Source: Amycolatopsis camponoti
GTDB lineage: Bacteria; Actinomycetota; Actinomycetes; Mycobacteriales; Pseudonocardiaceae
Length of the DNA: 64,000 nt
Direction of reading: 5' to 3'
NCBI RefSeq assembly: GCF_902497555.1
Contig: NZ_CABVGP010000001.1
Location: 1,716,501 to 1,780,500 of the forward strand
In this document: piece after piece, positions 47,346-54,931 of the stretch
Layout of the letters: every line of letters begins with the position of its first letter
Position numbering within the stretch: position 1 is the stretch's first letter
The notes under the pieces: model-generated
What the model was told of the DNA's origin: nothing
Seen by the model: only the letters and a program-made list of their open reading frames with translations
The model's database searches: none
Program-made: the position numbers and the translations under genes

Positions 47346-48035
47346 TCAGACTCCGGCCGTCGCCGCCCAGAACGGGCCGGTCAGGCCCGCTTCGGCGAAG
47401 TACGCGACGGCGCTGTCCGGCTCGCGCCGCCGGTAGCCGCGCTCGAGCCGGCCCTCGTACCAGCCGCGCGCGAGCCGCCAGAGCGTGACGAGGTCCATGA
47501 CGTACCCCTTGTCCCGCCCGGTCGCCGCCAGCCAGGCGTCCACACAGGACTCGCAGCAGAACAGCCGCTGGTGCCCGCAGGTGTGCAGCACGTCGTCCCA
47601 CATCGCCGCGGCGGGCACGAGGAAGTGCGCCACCTGCGCGCCCACGGGCGGTGCGGCGCGGTCGACGACCAGTGCGTGCGGCTGGTCACAGCCCGGGCAG
47701 CGGGTCGCGACGAGCACCTCGGGTTCGCCGGCCACCAGGTGGGGGATGGCGAAGGAGTCCCACGCGCAGCCGCCCCACCACAGCGTGTGCGAGCCCATCA
47801 CCGAGAAGCCGAGCGACTTCGCCGCGAACGGGTGGGCCAGCACGACGTGCTCGGACTCGTCGAGCACCAGGTGGTGGGCCGCGGCGAGGCGGTGCAGCGC
47901 CTGCTTGGCGACGGCCAGCGACCCGCCCGCCGCGTCGGCCAGCTCCGGCGCGGCCGGCGCGCGTCCGCGGTCGGCGAAAGCGTGGTAAACGGCGAGGCGC
48001 ACGTCCTCGTCCCAGCTCGCGTCGTCATCCCTCAT
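47346..48035 (-). CDS. Alkylmercury lyase (MerB) family protein
   Basis: 229 aa. Residues 1-60 resemble a winged helix; the rest is MerB-like. Cys90 and Asp93 in GCAWDSFAIPHLV correspond to MerB Cys96/Asp99, and Cys153 keeps the 63-residue spacing to MerB Cys159, so all three catalytic residues appear conserved. Two extra Cys pairs (CPGC 113-116; CCESC 160-164) may bind metal. No merA or merR is nearby, so mercury resistance is uncertain. AGGAG precedes the ATG. Divergent from metF. Confidence 0.8.
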   Translation of the reverse strand: MRDDDASWDEDVRLAVYHAFADRGRAPAAPELADAAGGSLAVAKQALHRLAAAHHLVLDESEHVVLAHPFAAKSLGFSVMGSHTLWWGGCAWDSFAIPHLVAGEPEVLVATRCPGCDQPHALVVDRAAPPVGAQVAHFLVPAAAMWDDVLHTCGHQRLFCCESCVDAWLAATGRDKGYVMDLVTLWRLARGWYEGRLERGYRRREPDSAVAYFAEAGLTGPFWAATAGV

Positions 48036-48052
48036 CGCTCACTCCTGTATCG

Positions 48053-48077
48053 AGTCTAAAGCCGTGGCCCTTAACAT
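48053..48077. promoter_or_regulatory. Divergent promoters, MerB-like gene and metF
   Basis: TAGACT (48058-48053, minus) serves the MerB-like gene, which has a ribosome site. TAACAT (48072-48077, plus) is 7 nt from the metF ATG at 48085 (leaderless). Confidence 0.55.
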
Positions 48078-48084
48078 TCGAGGT

Positions 48085-48969
48085 ATGACGTCGGTGATCG
48101 AGCGGTTGCGAGGAGACGGGCCGAAGTTCTCCATCGAGTTCTTCCCGCCCCGGGACGCGGCGGACGAGGCCGTCCTCTGGAAGGCGATCCGGGAGCTCGA
48201 GCCGTACGACCCGGCCTACATGTCGATCACCTACGGCGCCGGCGGCTCCAGCCGCGACGGCACCGTCCGCAGCATCGCCCGCGTCGCGACCGAGACGACG
48301 CTGGTGCCGATGGCGCACCTGACCGCGGTCAACCACTCCGTCGCCGAGCTGCGGAACGTGATCGGCTGGTACGCCTCGGTCGGCGTCCGCAACATCCTCG
48401 CGCTGCGCGGCGACCCGCCCGGCGACGTCTACGGCGAGTGGATCCCGCATCCCGAGGGCCTCACCTACGCCGAAGAGCTGGTGCAGCTGGTCCGTGAGCT
48501 GGGCGACTTCTGCGTCGGCGTCTCGGCGTACACCTACGGCCACCCGCGCTCGTCCGACCTGGAGTCGGACACGAAGTACCTGGTCCGCAAGCTGCGCGCG
48601 GGCGCGGACTTCGCGATCGCGCAGCTGTTCCACGACCCCGAGGACTTCCTGCGGCTGCGCGACCGGGTCGCCGCGACCGGCTGCGACGTCCCGGTGCTGC
48701 CGGGCGTCATGCCGCTGACGACCATGCGGACCCTGCAGTCGACGATCAAGCTGTCCGGCGCGCCGGCGCCCCGGAAGCTCCTGGACCGGCTCGAACCACT
48801 GGCCGAGGACCCCAAGGCGTTCCGCGCGGCGGGCATCGACGTGACCACGGAACTGTGCGAGAAGCTGATCGCCGAGGGCGTGCCGAACCTGCACTTCTAC
48901 ACGTTCAACCGCTCGAAGGCGACGCGCGAGGTCATCGCGAGGCTGGGGCTCGTCCCGGCCCGTGCTTAA
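48085..48969 (+). CDS. metF: Methylenetetrahydrofolate reductase MetF
   Basis: 294 aa. It reduces methylene-THF to methyl-THF for methionine synthesis. FSIEFFPPRD near residue 15 (catalytic Glu), SITYGAGGSSRDGT, ALRGDPPGD and DFAIAQLFHD are typical. The ATG at 48085 is set by TAACAT 7 nt upstream; the open frame to 48064 is not used. Confidence 0.95.
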   Translation: MTSVIERLRGDGPKFSIEFFPPRDAADEAVLWKAIRELEPYDPAYMSITYGAGGSSRDGTVRSIARVATETTLVPMAHLTAVNHSVAELRNVIGWYASVGVRNILALRGDPPGDVYGEWIPHPEGLTYAEELVQLVRELGDFCVGVSAYTYGHPRSSDLESDTKYLVRKLRAGADFAIAQLFHDPEDFLRLRDRVAATGCDVPVLPGVMPLTTMRTLQSTIKLSGAPAPRKLLDRLEPLAEDPKAFRAAGIDVTTELCEKLIAEGVPNLHFYTFNRSKATREVIARLGLVPARA

Positions 48970-48998
48970 GTACGTACCACCGGGTGCTGGTGGCCCGG

Positions 48999-49004
48999 TA
49001 GCGT
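48999..49004 (+). promoter_or_regulatory. -10 hexamer of the DUF885 gene (leaderless)
   Basis: TAGCGT, 7 nt, ATG at 49012. Confidence 0.5.
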
Positions 49005-49011
49005 GCGGCGC

Positions 49012-50700
49012 ATGGCTTCTACTGCTTCCGATGGCGTGCACGGGATCTGTGACCGCTACGTCGACGAATACGCGGCCGCGGACCCGGTCACGGCGACCGC
49101 CTGCGGCATCAAGGGTCACGACCACCGGCTGACCGACTACTCGGCGGACGGGTTCGCCGAGCGCGCCGCACTGGCCTCGCGGGCGCACGCCGCCGTCACC
49201 GCCGTCGAGCCGGCGGACACCGCGGAGCGCGCCGCCAAGGCCGTGTTCACCGAGCGCGTCGGCCTGGAGCTGGAGATCCACGAGGCCGGCCTCGACGTGG
49301 CGAACCTCAACGTCATCTCCAGCCCCGTCCAGGAGCTGCGGATGGCGTTCGACCTGATGCCCCTCGACACCGAGCAGGACTGGTCGGTCGTCTCGGCCCG
49401 GCTCGGCGAGGTCCCGCAGGCACTCGCGAACGTGCGCAGCGGCCTGCTCACGGCGGCCGACGCGGGCCACGTCGCGGCGCTGCGTCAGGTCGCGAAGGTG
49501 GCGGAGCAGTGCGAGACGTGGGCCGGCCTGCAGGAGGAGAAGGGGTATTTCACCCAGCTCGTCGCCGGCGCGGCTTCGCAGGGTGAAGCGCTGCGGGGCG
49601 ACCTGACGCACGGCGCGCGGGCCGCCGAGGAGGCGTTCGCGGAGTTCGCCGGGTTCCTGCGGGCCGAGCTGGCGCCGAAGGCCCCGGTCAAGGACGCCGT
49701 CGGCGAGGACGTCTACCGCCTGTGGTCGCGGTACTTCGTCGGGGCGACGCTGGACCTGCGCGAGGCTTACGAGTGGGGCTGGGCGGAGTTCGCCCGGATC
49801 GAGTCCGAGATGCGGGCGGTCGCGAACCGCGTCAAGGCGGGCGCGTCCCTGACGGAGGCCGCGGCGATCCTGGACGCCGACCCCCGCTACCGCGTCCGCG
49901 GCCGCGCCGAGTTCGAGGCGTGGATGCAGAACTTGTCGGATGAAGCATTGAAGTCGTTGCGCGGCAAGCACTTCGACATCTCCGACCGCGTGATGGCGCT
50001 GGAGTGCAAGATCGCCCCGCCGGGCGGCGGCGTCGGCGCGTACTACACGGGTCCGAGCGAGGACTTCGGCCGCCCGGGCCGGATGTGGTGGTCCCTGCCG
50101 TCCGGCCGCGACGAGTTCACGACGTGGCGCGAAACGAGCACGGTGTATCACGAGGGCGCGCCGGGCCACCACCTCCAGATCGCGACGGCGGTGGACCAGT
50201 CCGAGGGGCTGAACAAGTACCAGCGCCTGATGGCGTTCACGTCGGGCCACGCGGAGGGCTGGGCGCTGTACTCGGAGCGCCTGATGGAGGAGCTGGGCTA
50301 CCTGTCCGACGACGGCGACCTGCTGGGAATGCTGTCGGAGCAGCTCTTCCGCGCGGCGCGGGTGGTGGTCGACCTGGGCATGCACCTGGAGCTCGAGATC
50401 CCCGCGGGAACGGGCTTCCACGAGGGTTCCCGCTGGACGCCGGAGCTGGGCCTGGAGTTCATGCTGACCCGCACGATCACGGACGAGGCCCACGTCCGCG
50501 ACGAGATCGACAGGTACCTGGGCTGGCCGGGCCAGGCCCCGGCGTACAAGATCGGCGAGCGCCTGTGGCTGGCGGCCCGCGCCGAGGCCCGGGGCCGCGC
50601 GGGTGGAGCGTTCGACATCAAGAAGTTCCACATGGAGGCGCTGCGGCTGGGCGGGATGGGGCTGGACACGCTGCGGGAGCAGCTGGCCCAGCTGGACTGA
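49012..50700 (+). CDS. DUF885 family protein
   Basis: 562 aa, cytoplasmic. The HEGAPGHHLQ motif with a downstream Glu in GHAEGWALYSERLM is a zincin-like metallopeptidase arrangement, the hallmark of DUF885. No signal peptide. The family has few characterised members. It is transcribed alone, between metF and an EamA transporter. Confidence 0.9.
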   Translation: MASTASDGVHGICDRYVDEYAAADPVTATACGIKGHDHRLTDYSADGFAERAALASRAHAAVTAVEPADTAERAAKAVFTERVGLELEIHEAGLDVANLNVISSPVQELRMAFDLMPLDTEQDWSVVSARLGEVPQALANVRSGLLTAADAGHVAALRQVAKVAEQCETWAGLQEEKGYFTQLVAGAASQGEALRGDLTHGARAAEEAFAEFAGFLRAELAPKAPVKDAVGEDVYRLWSRYFVGATLDLREAYEWGWAEFARIESEMRAVANRVKAGASLTEAAAILDADPRYRVRGRAEFEAWMQNLSDEALKSLRGKHFDISDRVMALECKIAPPGGGVGAYYTGPSEDFGRPGRMWWSLPSGRDEFTTWRETSTVYHEGAPGHHLQIATAVDQSEGLNKYQRLMAFTSGHAEGWALYSERLMEELGYLSDDGDLLGMLSEQLFRAARVVVDLGMHLELEIPAGTGFHEGSRWTPELGLEFMLTRTITDEAHVRDEIDRYLGWPGQAPAYKIGERLWLAARAEARGRAGGAFDIKKFHMEALRLGGMGLDTLREQLAQLD

Positions 50701-50712
50701 GGTGGTGGGCGG

Positions 50713-50736
50713 GCCCCCGCCCTCCCTTGGGGGGGC
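50713..50736 (+). terminator. Possible terminator after DUF885 gene
   Basis: GCCCCC (50713-50718) and GGGGGC (50731-50736) with a 12-nt loop, 13 bp after the stop; no U-tract. Confidence 0.4.
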
Positions 50737-50800
50737 GTCCCACGTCCAGTTTATCGACCCCGCCCGACAAAACCCGCCGAGAAGCCACCGCCCGGCCCGA

Positions 50801-50830
50801 CTGTCCACAATGCAGCCACCGTGTGGACAA
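50801..50830. promoter_or_regulatory. Two facing DnaA-box-like 9-mers
   Basis: CTGTCCACA (50801-50809, plus) and TTGTCCACA (50830-50822, minus), 12 nt apart. The second fits the actinomycete DnaA-box consensus TTGTCCACA exactly, the first has one change. Confidence 0.4.
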
Positions 50831-51080
50831 CCGCCGAAAACGATTGGCTCCGGCCGCTGGCCCCACGGCATCGCAGCGGCGGGGACGCCGAAAATCCGTC
50901 GCGCCGCCCCGAGTCTCCCGTTAACTTCTTCCCGTGCGCCGAATCCTGTTCGTCACCCCGCCGCCCCGCGTCTGAGCGGGGTGGTCCCCAGCCGCGTGGC
51001 CTGAGCGCCCGCGGCTGATTCTTCTTGCGCGCCGCCCCGCGTCGTCGATCTCCCTTTTCCTTCGACGCAGGAGCGTTCCC

Positions 51081-51953
51081 TTGACAACCCTGTCCACGCG
51101 CGCCCGTTCGTCGGCCGCGCTCGTTCTCGCCGGTGTCCTCTGGGGCACCGGTGGCCTCGCCGGCTCCTTTCTCGGCCACCGAGCCGGCCTCCACCCGCTC
51201 GCCGTCGCCGCTTACCGGCTGCTCGTCGGCGGTGGCGTCGCGACCCTCTTCGTCCTGCTCAGAGGCGGCGCCCTCCCGCGCACGGCCGAAGCAGCGAAGC
51301 GGCTTCTCGCCGTCGGCGCGCTGTTCGCTCTCTTCCAAGCGAGCTACTTCGCCGCCGTCGCGCTCAGCTCGGTCAGCATCGCCACGATGACCACCATCGG
51401 CGCGGCGCCCGTCGTCGTCACGCTCGCCTCGGTCCGCAAACCCCACCGCTGGACGGTGCTCTCCCTCGCCGGCACCGTCGCCGGCCTGGTCCTGCTCCGC
51501 TGGTCGCCGGACGATCCCGCCCACCTCGTCGGTGGCCTCGGCTTCGCGCTCCTCGCCGCGGTCGGCTTCGCGACCCTGACGTTGCTCACCGCGAAGCCGG
51601 TCGACGGCCTCGAACCGCTGTCCACGACGGCGTTCGGCTGCCTGACCGGCGGTCTGCTGCTCACCCCCGTGGCGAGCTGGACGGGCATGGCCCTCCCGCT
51701 GCACGCGGACGTCCTCGCGGCGGCCTGCTACCTCGGCGCCGTGCCGACCGCGCTCGCCTACGTCGCCTACCTGCGCGGCCTGGCGACGGCGCATCCCGTC
51801 CTGGGTGCGCTGTCGGCGATGCTCGAGCCGCTGACGGCCGCGGTCCTGTCCGCCGCGTTCCTCGGGGAACGGCTCGGTGCCGCGGCCTGGTGCGGCGCCG
51901 CCGTCCTGGTCGCGGCGCTGACGATCGGGTACTGGCGCCCCGAGCCGCGCTGA
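51081..51953 (+). CDS. EamA/DMT family transporter
   Basis: 290 aa, ten membrane helices in two EamA repeats (GVLWGTGGLAGSFLGH in the first, AAVGFATLTLLTAKP in the second). Starts at TTG 51081, with GCAGGAG 8 nt upstream. DMT exporters move amino acids or other metabolites; substrate unknown. Convergent with the GNAT gene through a shared hairpin. Confidence 0.9.
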   Translation: MTTLSTRARSSAALVLAGVLWGTGGLAGSFLGHRAGLHPLAVAAYRLLVGGGVATLFVLLRGGALPRTAEAAKRLLAVGALFALFQASYFAAVALSSVSIATMTTIGAAPVVVTLASVRKPHRWTVLSLAGTVAGLVLLRWSPDDPAHLVGGLGFALLAAVGFATLTLLTAKPVDGLEPLSTTAFGCLTGGLLLTPVASWTGMALPLHADVLAAACYLGAVPTALAYVAYLRGLATAHPVLGALSAMLEPLTAAVLSAAFLGERLGAAAWCGAAVLVAALTIGYWRPEPR

Positions 51954-51980
51954 CCGGCGCCGCCCCTCGGCTCAGCGCGG
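51945..51980. terminator. Bidirectional hairpin containing both stop codons
   Basis: CCGCGCTGA (51945-51953) and TCAGCGCGG (51972-51980) pair perfectly. The first ends with the EamA stop and the second begins with the complement of the GNAT stop. Confidence 0.75.
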
Positions 51981-52544
51981 GTCGAGGGGCAGCGTCCGCC
52001 CGAGGATCGCGAACGGCCGCGGGTCACCGGCGAAGTGGTAGTCGCGCAGGACGTCGACGAAGCCCGTCCGGCGGTAGAGCTTCCACGCCCGGCTGGTGCC
52101 CTCCGGCGTCGACAGCAGGACGTTCGCGCTCGGCACGCTCTCCAGCAGGCTCCGCAGCAGGTCCTCGCCGATCTGGTGGCCCTGGTTCTCCGGCTTGACG
52201 TGGATTTCGGTCAGCTCGAAGTAGTCCGACAGCCAGCGCTCGGCCTCTTCGGGCCCGAAGCGGCGGCTCAGACCGTGGCGCACCTGCTCGTGCCACCACT
52301 GGCCGGCCCGGCCGCGGTAGCCGTAGGCGAGCCCGAGCAGGACGTCGTCGGCGTCGAGCGCGGCCATGCAGCGCCAGCCCTCACGCAGCGCGTGGGTGAG
52401 CCACATCGGCGCGCGCTGCTCGGCGGTGCCTGCCGGGTACCGCATCGCCCGGACGTAGATGTCCAGCGCTTCGGGCAGGCGTGCGCGGAACTCGTCCGTC
52501 GAGAGCTGGACGTAACGGGAGCAGCCGGCGGGCATCGCGGTCAC
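51972..52544 (-). CDS. GNAT family N-acetyltransferase
   Basis: 190 aa from GTG 52544, overlapping the YbaK stop. GNAT core with the acetyl-CoA loop region ENQGHQIGEDLLRSLL and the C-terminal RAWKLYRRTGFVDV. Substrate unknown. Coupled translation with the YbaK-type gene upstream suggests a joint regulation, not a known joint function. Confidence 0.88.
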   Translation of the reverse strand: MTAMPAGCSRYVQLSTDEFRARLPEALDIYVRAMRYPAGTAEQRAPMWLTHALREGWRCMAALDADDVLLGLAYGYRGRAGQWWHEQVRHGLSRRFGPEEAERWLSDYFELTEIHVKPENQGHQIGEDLLRSLLESVPSANVLLSTPEGTSRAWKLYRRTGFVDVLRDYHFAGDPRPFAILGRTLPLDPR

Positions 52545-53053
52545 GGCTGTCCATCTTCCTCCGCGCCGCTGAGCGCGCCCGGGGTGCCCCCGGTCAAGGC
52601 GACCAGCTCCGCGAAGGTGGTGGGGTAGACGGTCTTGGGGTGCCCGGCGGCGGCCCACACGACGTCGTGGGCGCGCAGCGCGGTGTCGACGAGCGTCGGC
52701 AGCGGCCCCGGGTGCCCAGTGGGGGCGACCCCGCCGATCGGCTGCCCTGTGTGCTCTCGCACAAAAGTCGCGTCGGCCTTCCCGATTTCGGCCCCGGCCA
52801 GGCGTTCGAGGGTGGCCGGGTCGGCCCGGTGGGCGCCCGACGTCAGCGCGAGGAGCGCTTTTTTGTCGGACCCCAGGCGGAAGATGAGGCTGTTGGCGAT
52901 GGCCCCCACGGGCACGCCGAGCGCTTCGGCCGCCTGCGCGGCGGTCCGGACCTCGGCGGGCAGCACGCGGATGCCCTCGGCGGCGGCGTGCTGCCCGGCT
53001 TCGGCGAGCGCGGCCGCCACCTTGGCGACGGCGGGGTGGTCCAGCGAACTCAT
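52541..53053 (-). CDS. YbaK/EbsC (aminoacyl-tRNA deacylase-like) protein
   Basis: 170 aa. The family hydrolyses mischarged tRNA such as Cys-tRNA(Pro). Signatures: KVAAALAEAG, AQAAEALGVPVGAIANSLIF, GKADATFVREHTGQPIGGVAPTGHP, and a VVWAAAGHPKTVYPTTF segment. The start is the ATG at 53053. It is the first gene of a two-gene unit with the GNAT. Confidence 0.9.
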   Translation of the reverse strand: MSSLDHPAVAKVAAALAEAGQHAAAEGIRVLPAEVRTAAQAAEALGVPVGAIANSLIFRLGSDKKALLALTSGAHRADPATLERLAGAEIGKADATFVREHTGQPIGGVAPTGHPGPLPTLVDTALRAHDVVWAAAGHPKTVYPTTFAELVALTGGTPGALSGAEEDGQP

Positions 53054-53118
53054 GAACCTATGAGATCACGCCACCGACCTGGTGTCCCGCACCACGTCCG
53101 GGGATTCCACCCGTGGGG

Positions 53119-53172
53119 TTGAGCGGACACCGGGTCGGGGTTACTCTGGAATTCGTTCGAACAGGCGTTCGA
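53119..53172 (+). promoter_or_regulatory. LexA-controlled (SOS) promoter
   Basis: TTGAGC (53119-53124), 17 bp, TACTCT (53142-53147), and then a perfect SOS box TCGAAC-N4-GTTCGA at 53157-53172, covering the expected start of transcription. It fits the actinobacterial/Bacillus LexA consensus CGAAC-N4-GTTCG. Confidence 0.85.
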
Positions 53173-53276
53173 CATCGGTGAGCGCGCACCGGTCAGGTGC
53201 CCGGCGGCGGGGCGGGGGAAGCGTCCCGCCGCCGGGTGCTCGATCGGGGCTCACCCCGCGCAGGAGGAGGGTCGTC

Positions 53277-54113
53277 ATGTCCGTCAAGGTCGTGTCCCCC
53301 ACGGAGTCCGGGCAGCCGCAGCTGCCCATGCCGCTGCGCCCGCCGGTCACCCCGGCAGCGGCCGGCACCCACCACGTCCGCCCCCGGCGCCGCCCGTCGG
53401 TGGACGGGGCTCGCCCCCGCTCGTCAGCGGCGGATGTGGGGCAGCCCGAGCTGCCGATGACGCCGCTGTCGCCGCCGGCCGCGGAGGGTGCGGACGCCGA
53501 CCAGGCCCGGCTCTCCGAAACTCTGCGCTCGCCTGTTGCCGGTCAGTCCGAGATGTCGCTGCGCCCGCCCACCGCGGATGCGGAGATCGAGCGGGCCCAG
53601 CTGCCCATGCCGCACTCGTCGGTGCCGGCGGCGGACTCGGGGCAGCCCGAGCTGTCCCCGCCCACGGCCGCCGCGGATCGCGGTCAGTCCGAGCTGCCCA
53701 TGACCCTGCGCGCGCCCGCTCCGCCCGTCGCGGCCGGGCTGCTCGCCCAAGCTCGGCGCGGGCTCGCCGCCGCCGAGCGGGAGCCCGCTCCCGCCGAACG
53801 GTTCATCGGCGCCTACCTCGCCGCCCTGCGCGGTGCCGCCGCCGTGCTCGCCGCCCGGGGGCGGCCGCACCGGGGGCGTGCGCGGCCGGCCAGTACCTGG
53901 GTGCTGCTCGACTCCGTCGCCCCCGAGCTGCGGGAATGGTCGGCCTTCTTCGCCGGAAACTCGGCCGCGCGCGCCGCCGCGCAGGCCGGGATCACCGGCA
54001 AGGTCACCGCCGAATCGGCCGAGGGGCTGGTGCGCGCCGCCACGTCGTTCCTCGAACTCGTCCGTCGCCTGGTGCACGGCCTCCCGATCACCGGGGAAGC
54101 CCATGTCGCGTGA
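53277..54113 (+). CDS. SAV_6107-type HEPN domain protein with N-terminal repeats
   Basis: 278 aa after a GGAGGAGGG ribosome site. Residues ~155-278 look like the SAV_6107 HEPN domain (LLAQARRGLAAAEREPAPAE, then TWVLLDSVAPELREWSAFFAGNSAARAAAQAG). Residues 1-150 are a disordered, Pro-rich chain of about seven imperfect copies of GQPELPMTLRPP. It lies 105 bp downstream of an SOS box. HEPN domains often bind or cut RNA; the usual RxxxxH motif is not obvious here, so catalysis is unclear. Confidence 0.8.
   Translation: MSVKVVSPTESGQPQLPMPLRPPVTPAAAGTHHVRPRRRPSVDGARPRSSAADVGQPELPMTPLSPPAAEGADADQARLSETLRSPVAGQSEMSLRPPTADAEIERAQLPMPHSSVPAADSGQPELSPPTAAADRGQSELPMTLRAPAPPVAAGLLAQARRGLAAAEREPAPAERFIGAYLAALRGAAAVLAARGRPHRGRARPASTWVLLDSVAPELREWSAFFAGNSAARAAAQAGITGKVTAESAEGLVRAATSFLELVRRLVHGLPITGEAHVA
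53310..53740 (+). repeat. Degenerate tandem peptide repeat in the HEPN gene
   Basis: Copies include GQPQLPMPLRPP, GQPELPMTPLSPP, GQSEMSLRPP, AQLPMPHSS, GQPELSPP and GQSELPMTLRAP, spaced about 15-35 residues. Confidence 0.7.
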
Positions 54114-54873
54114 GCACGGCCCGGTCGACCGCGGGCGGCTGCTCACAGCGCTGGGGATCGAAGGCCGGGTGCTGGCCGAAGCCGTCCACGCGGCGCCCGT
54201 CGAAGCGCCGGTGCCCGCCTGCCCGGGCTGGTCGCTCGGCGAGGTGGCCCGGCACGTCGGCAGCCTCTACCGCATGGTCCGGCACCGGCTGGCCGACGGC
54301 CGCAACCCCGAAGACTGGCAGCGCGACCCCGAACCGGGCCAGAGCCTGGCGGCCTACCTGGAGACCGGCCTGGCCGAGCTGCTCGACGAGCTGGCCGCGC
54401 ACGACCCGGAGGAGCACGCCGACACCTGGTGGCCGGCGGACCCGACGTACGGGTTCTGGCGACGGCGGATGCTGCACGAGACGCTGGTCCACCGCGTCGA
54501 CGTCGAACAAGCGGCGGGCACTCCGGAGGGCGGCATCGCCGAAGACCTCGCGCTCGACGGCATCGACGAGGCGCTGACCCTCTGGTTCGGCCAGAAGCTG
54601 CCGATGCTGGGGCTGACCGGCACGAAAGCGGGCTCGGTCGGCGTGCGCAGCGGCGCGCACAGCTGGATCGCACGGGCCGGGCCCGAGTCGACGGAGGCCT
54701 GGCGCTGTTCGGCCGAGGAGGCCGAGGCCGCGGACGACGTTGTCACGGCCGCCGAACCCGGGCGGATCTACCTGTGGTTGTGGGGCCGGTCGTCCCTGAC
54801 CTCGGTGACCGTGCGGGGAGTGCACGACCAGGCCGCCCAGCTCTGGGCGCTGATGCGGCTCGCGACCCGATGA
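54103..54873 (+). CDS. Maleylpyruvate isomerase-type mycothiol-dependent enzyme
   Basis: 256 aa. N-terminal DinB-like four-helix domain with PVPACPGWSLGEVARHVG (metal His) and MLHETLVHRVDVEQAAG (second metal-binding part). The C-terminal MDMPI domain ends near the stop. Many such proteins use mycothiol; substrate unknown. ATG 54103 overlaps the end of the HEPN gene by 11 bp, so it may be SOS-controlled with it. Confidence 0.88.
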   Translation: MSREHGPVDRGRLLTALGIEGRVLAEAVHAAPVEAPVPACPGWSLGEVARHVGSLYRMVRHRLADGRNPEDWQRDPEPGQSLAAYLETGLAELLDELAAHDPEEHADTWWPADPTYGFWRRRMLHETLVHRVDVEQAAGTPEGGIAEDLALDGIDEALTLWFGQKLPMLGLTGTKAGSVGVRSGAHSWIARAGPESTEAWRCSAEEAEAADDVVTAAEPGRIYLWLWGRSSLTSVTVRGVHDQAAQLWALMRLATR

Positions 54874-54901
54874 TCCGGCCGGTGGGGAAGCCGAACCGGA
54901 A

Positions 54902-54924
54902 CTGTCGGTGGTGGCGGCTAGCCT
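54902..54924 (+). promoter_or_regulatory. PafBC-type promoter of the VOC gene
   Basis: CTGTCGGTG (54902-54910), 8 nt, TAGCCT (54919-54924), then 7 nt to the ATG at 54932: matches tTGTCRGTG-N8-TAnnnT with one change, and is leaderless. Confidence 0.75.
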
Positions 54925-54931
54925 GCGCCGC

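Larger units (their letters stand above)
50701..51080. other. 380-bp gene-free stretch
   Basis: Holds a hairpin (50713-50736) that may end the DUF885 transcript, an inverted pair of DnaA-box-like 9-mers (50801-50830), and the ribosome site (CAGGAG) of the EamA gene. No believable coding frame; the open frames are GC-driven. Confidence 0.6.
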
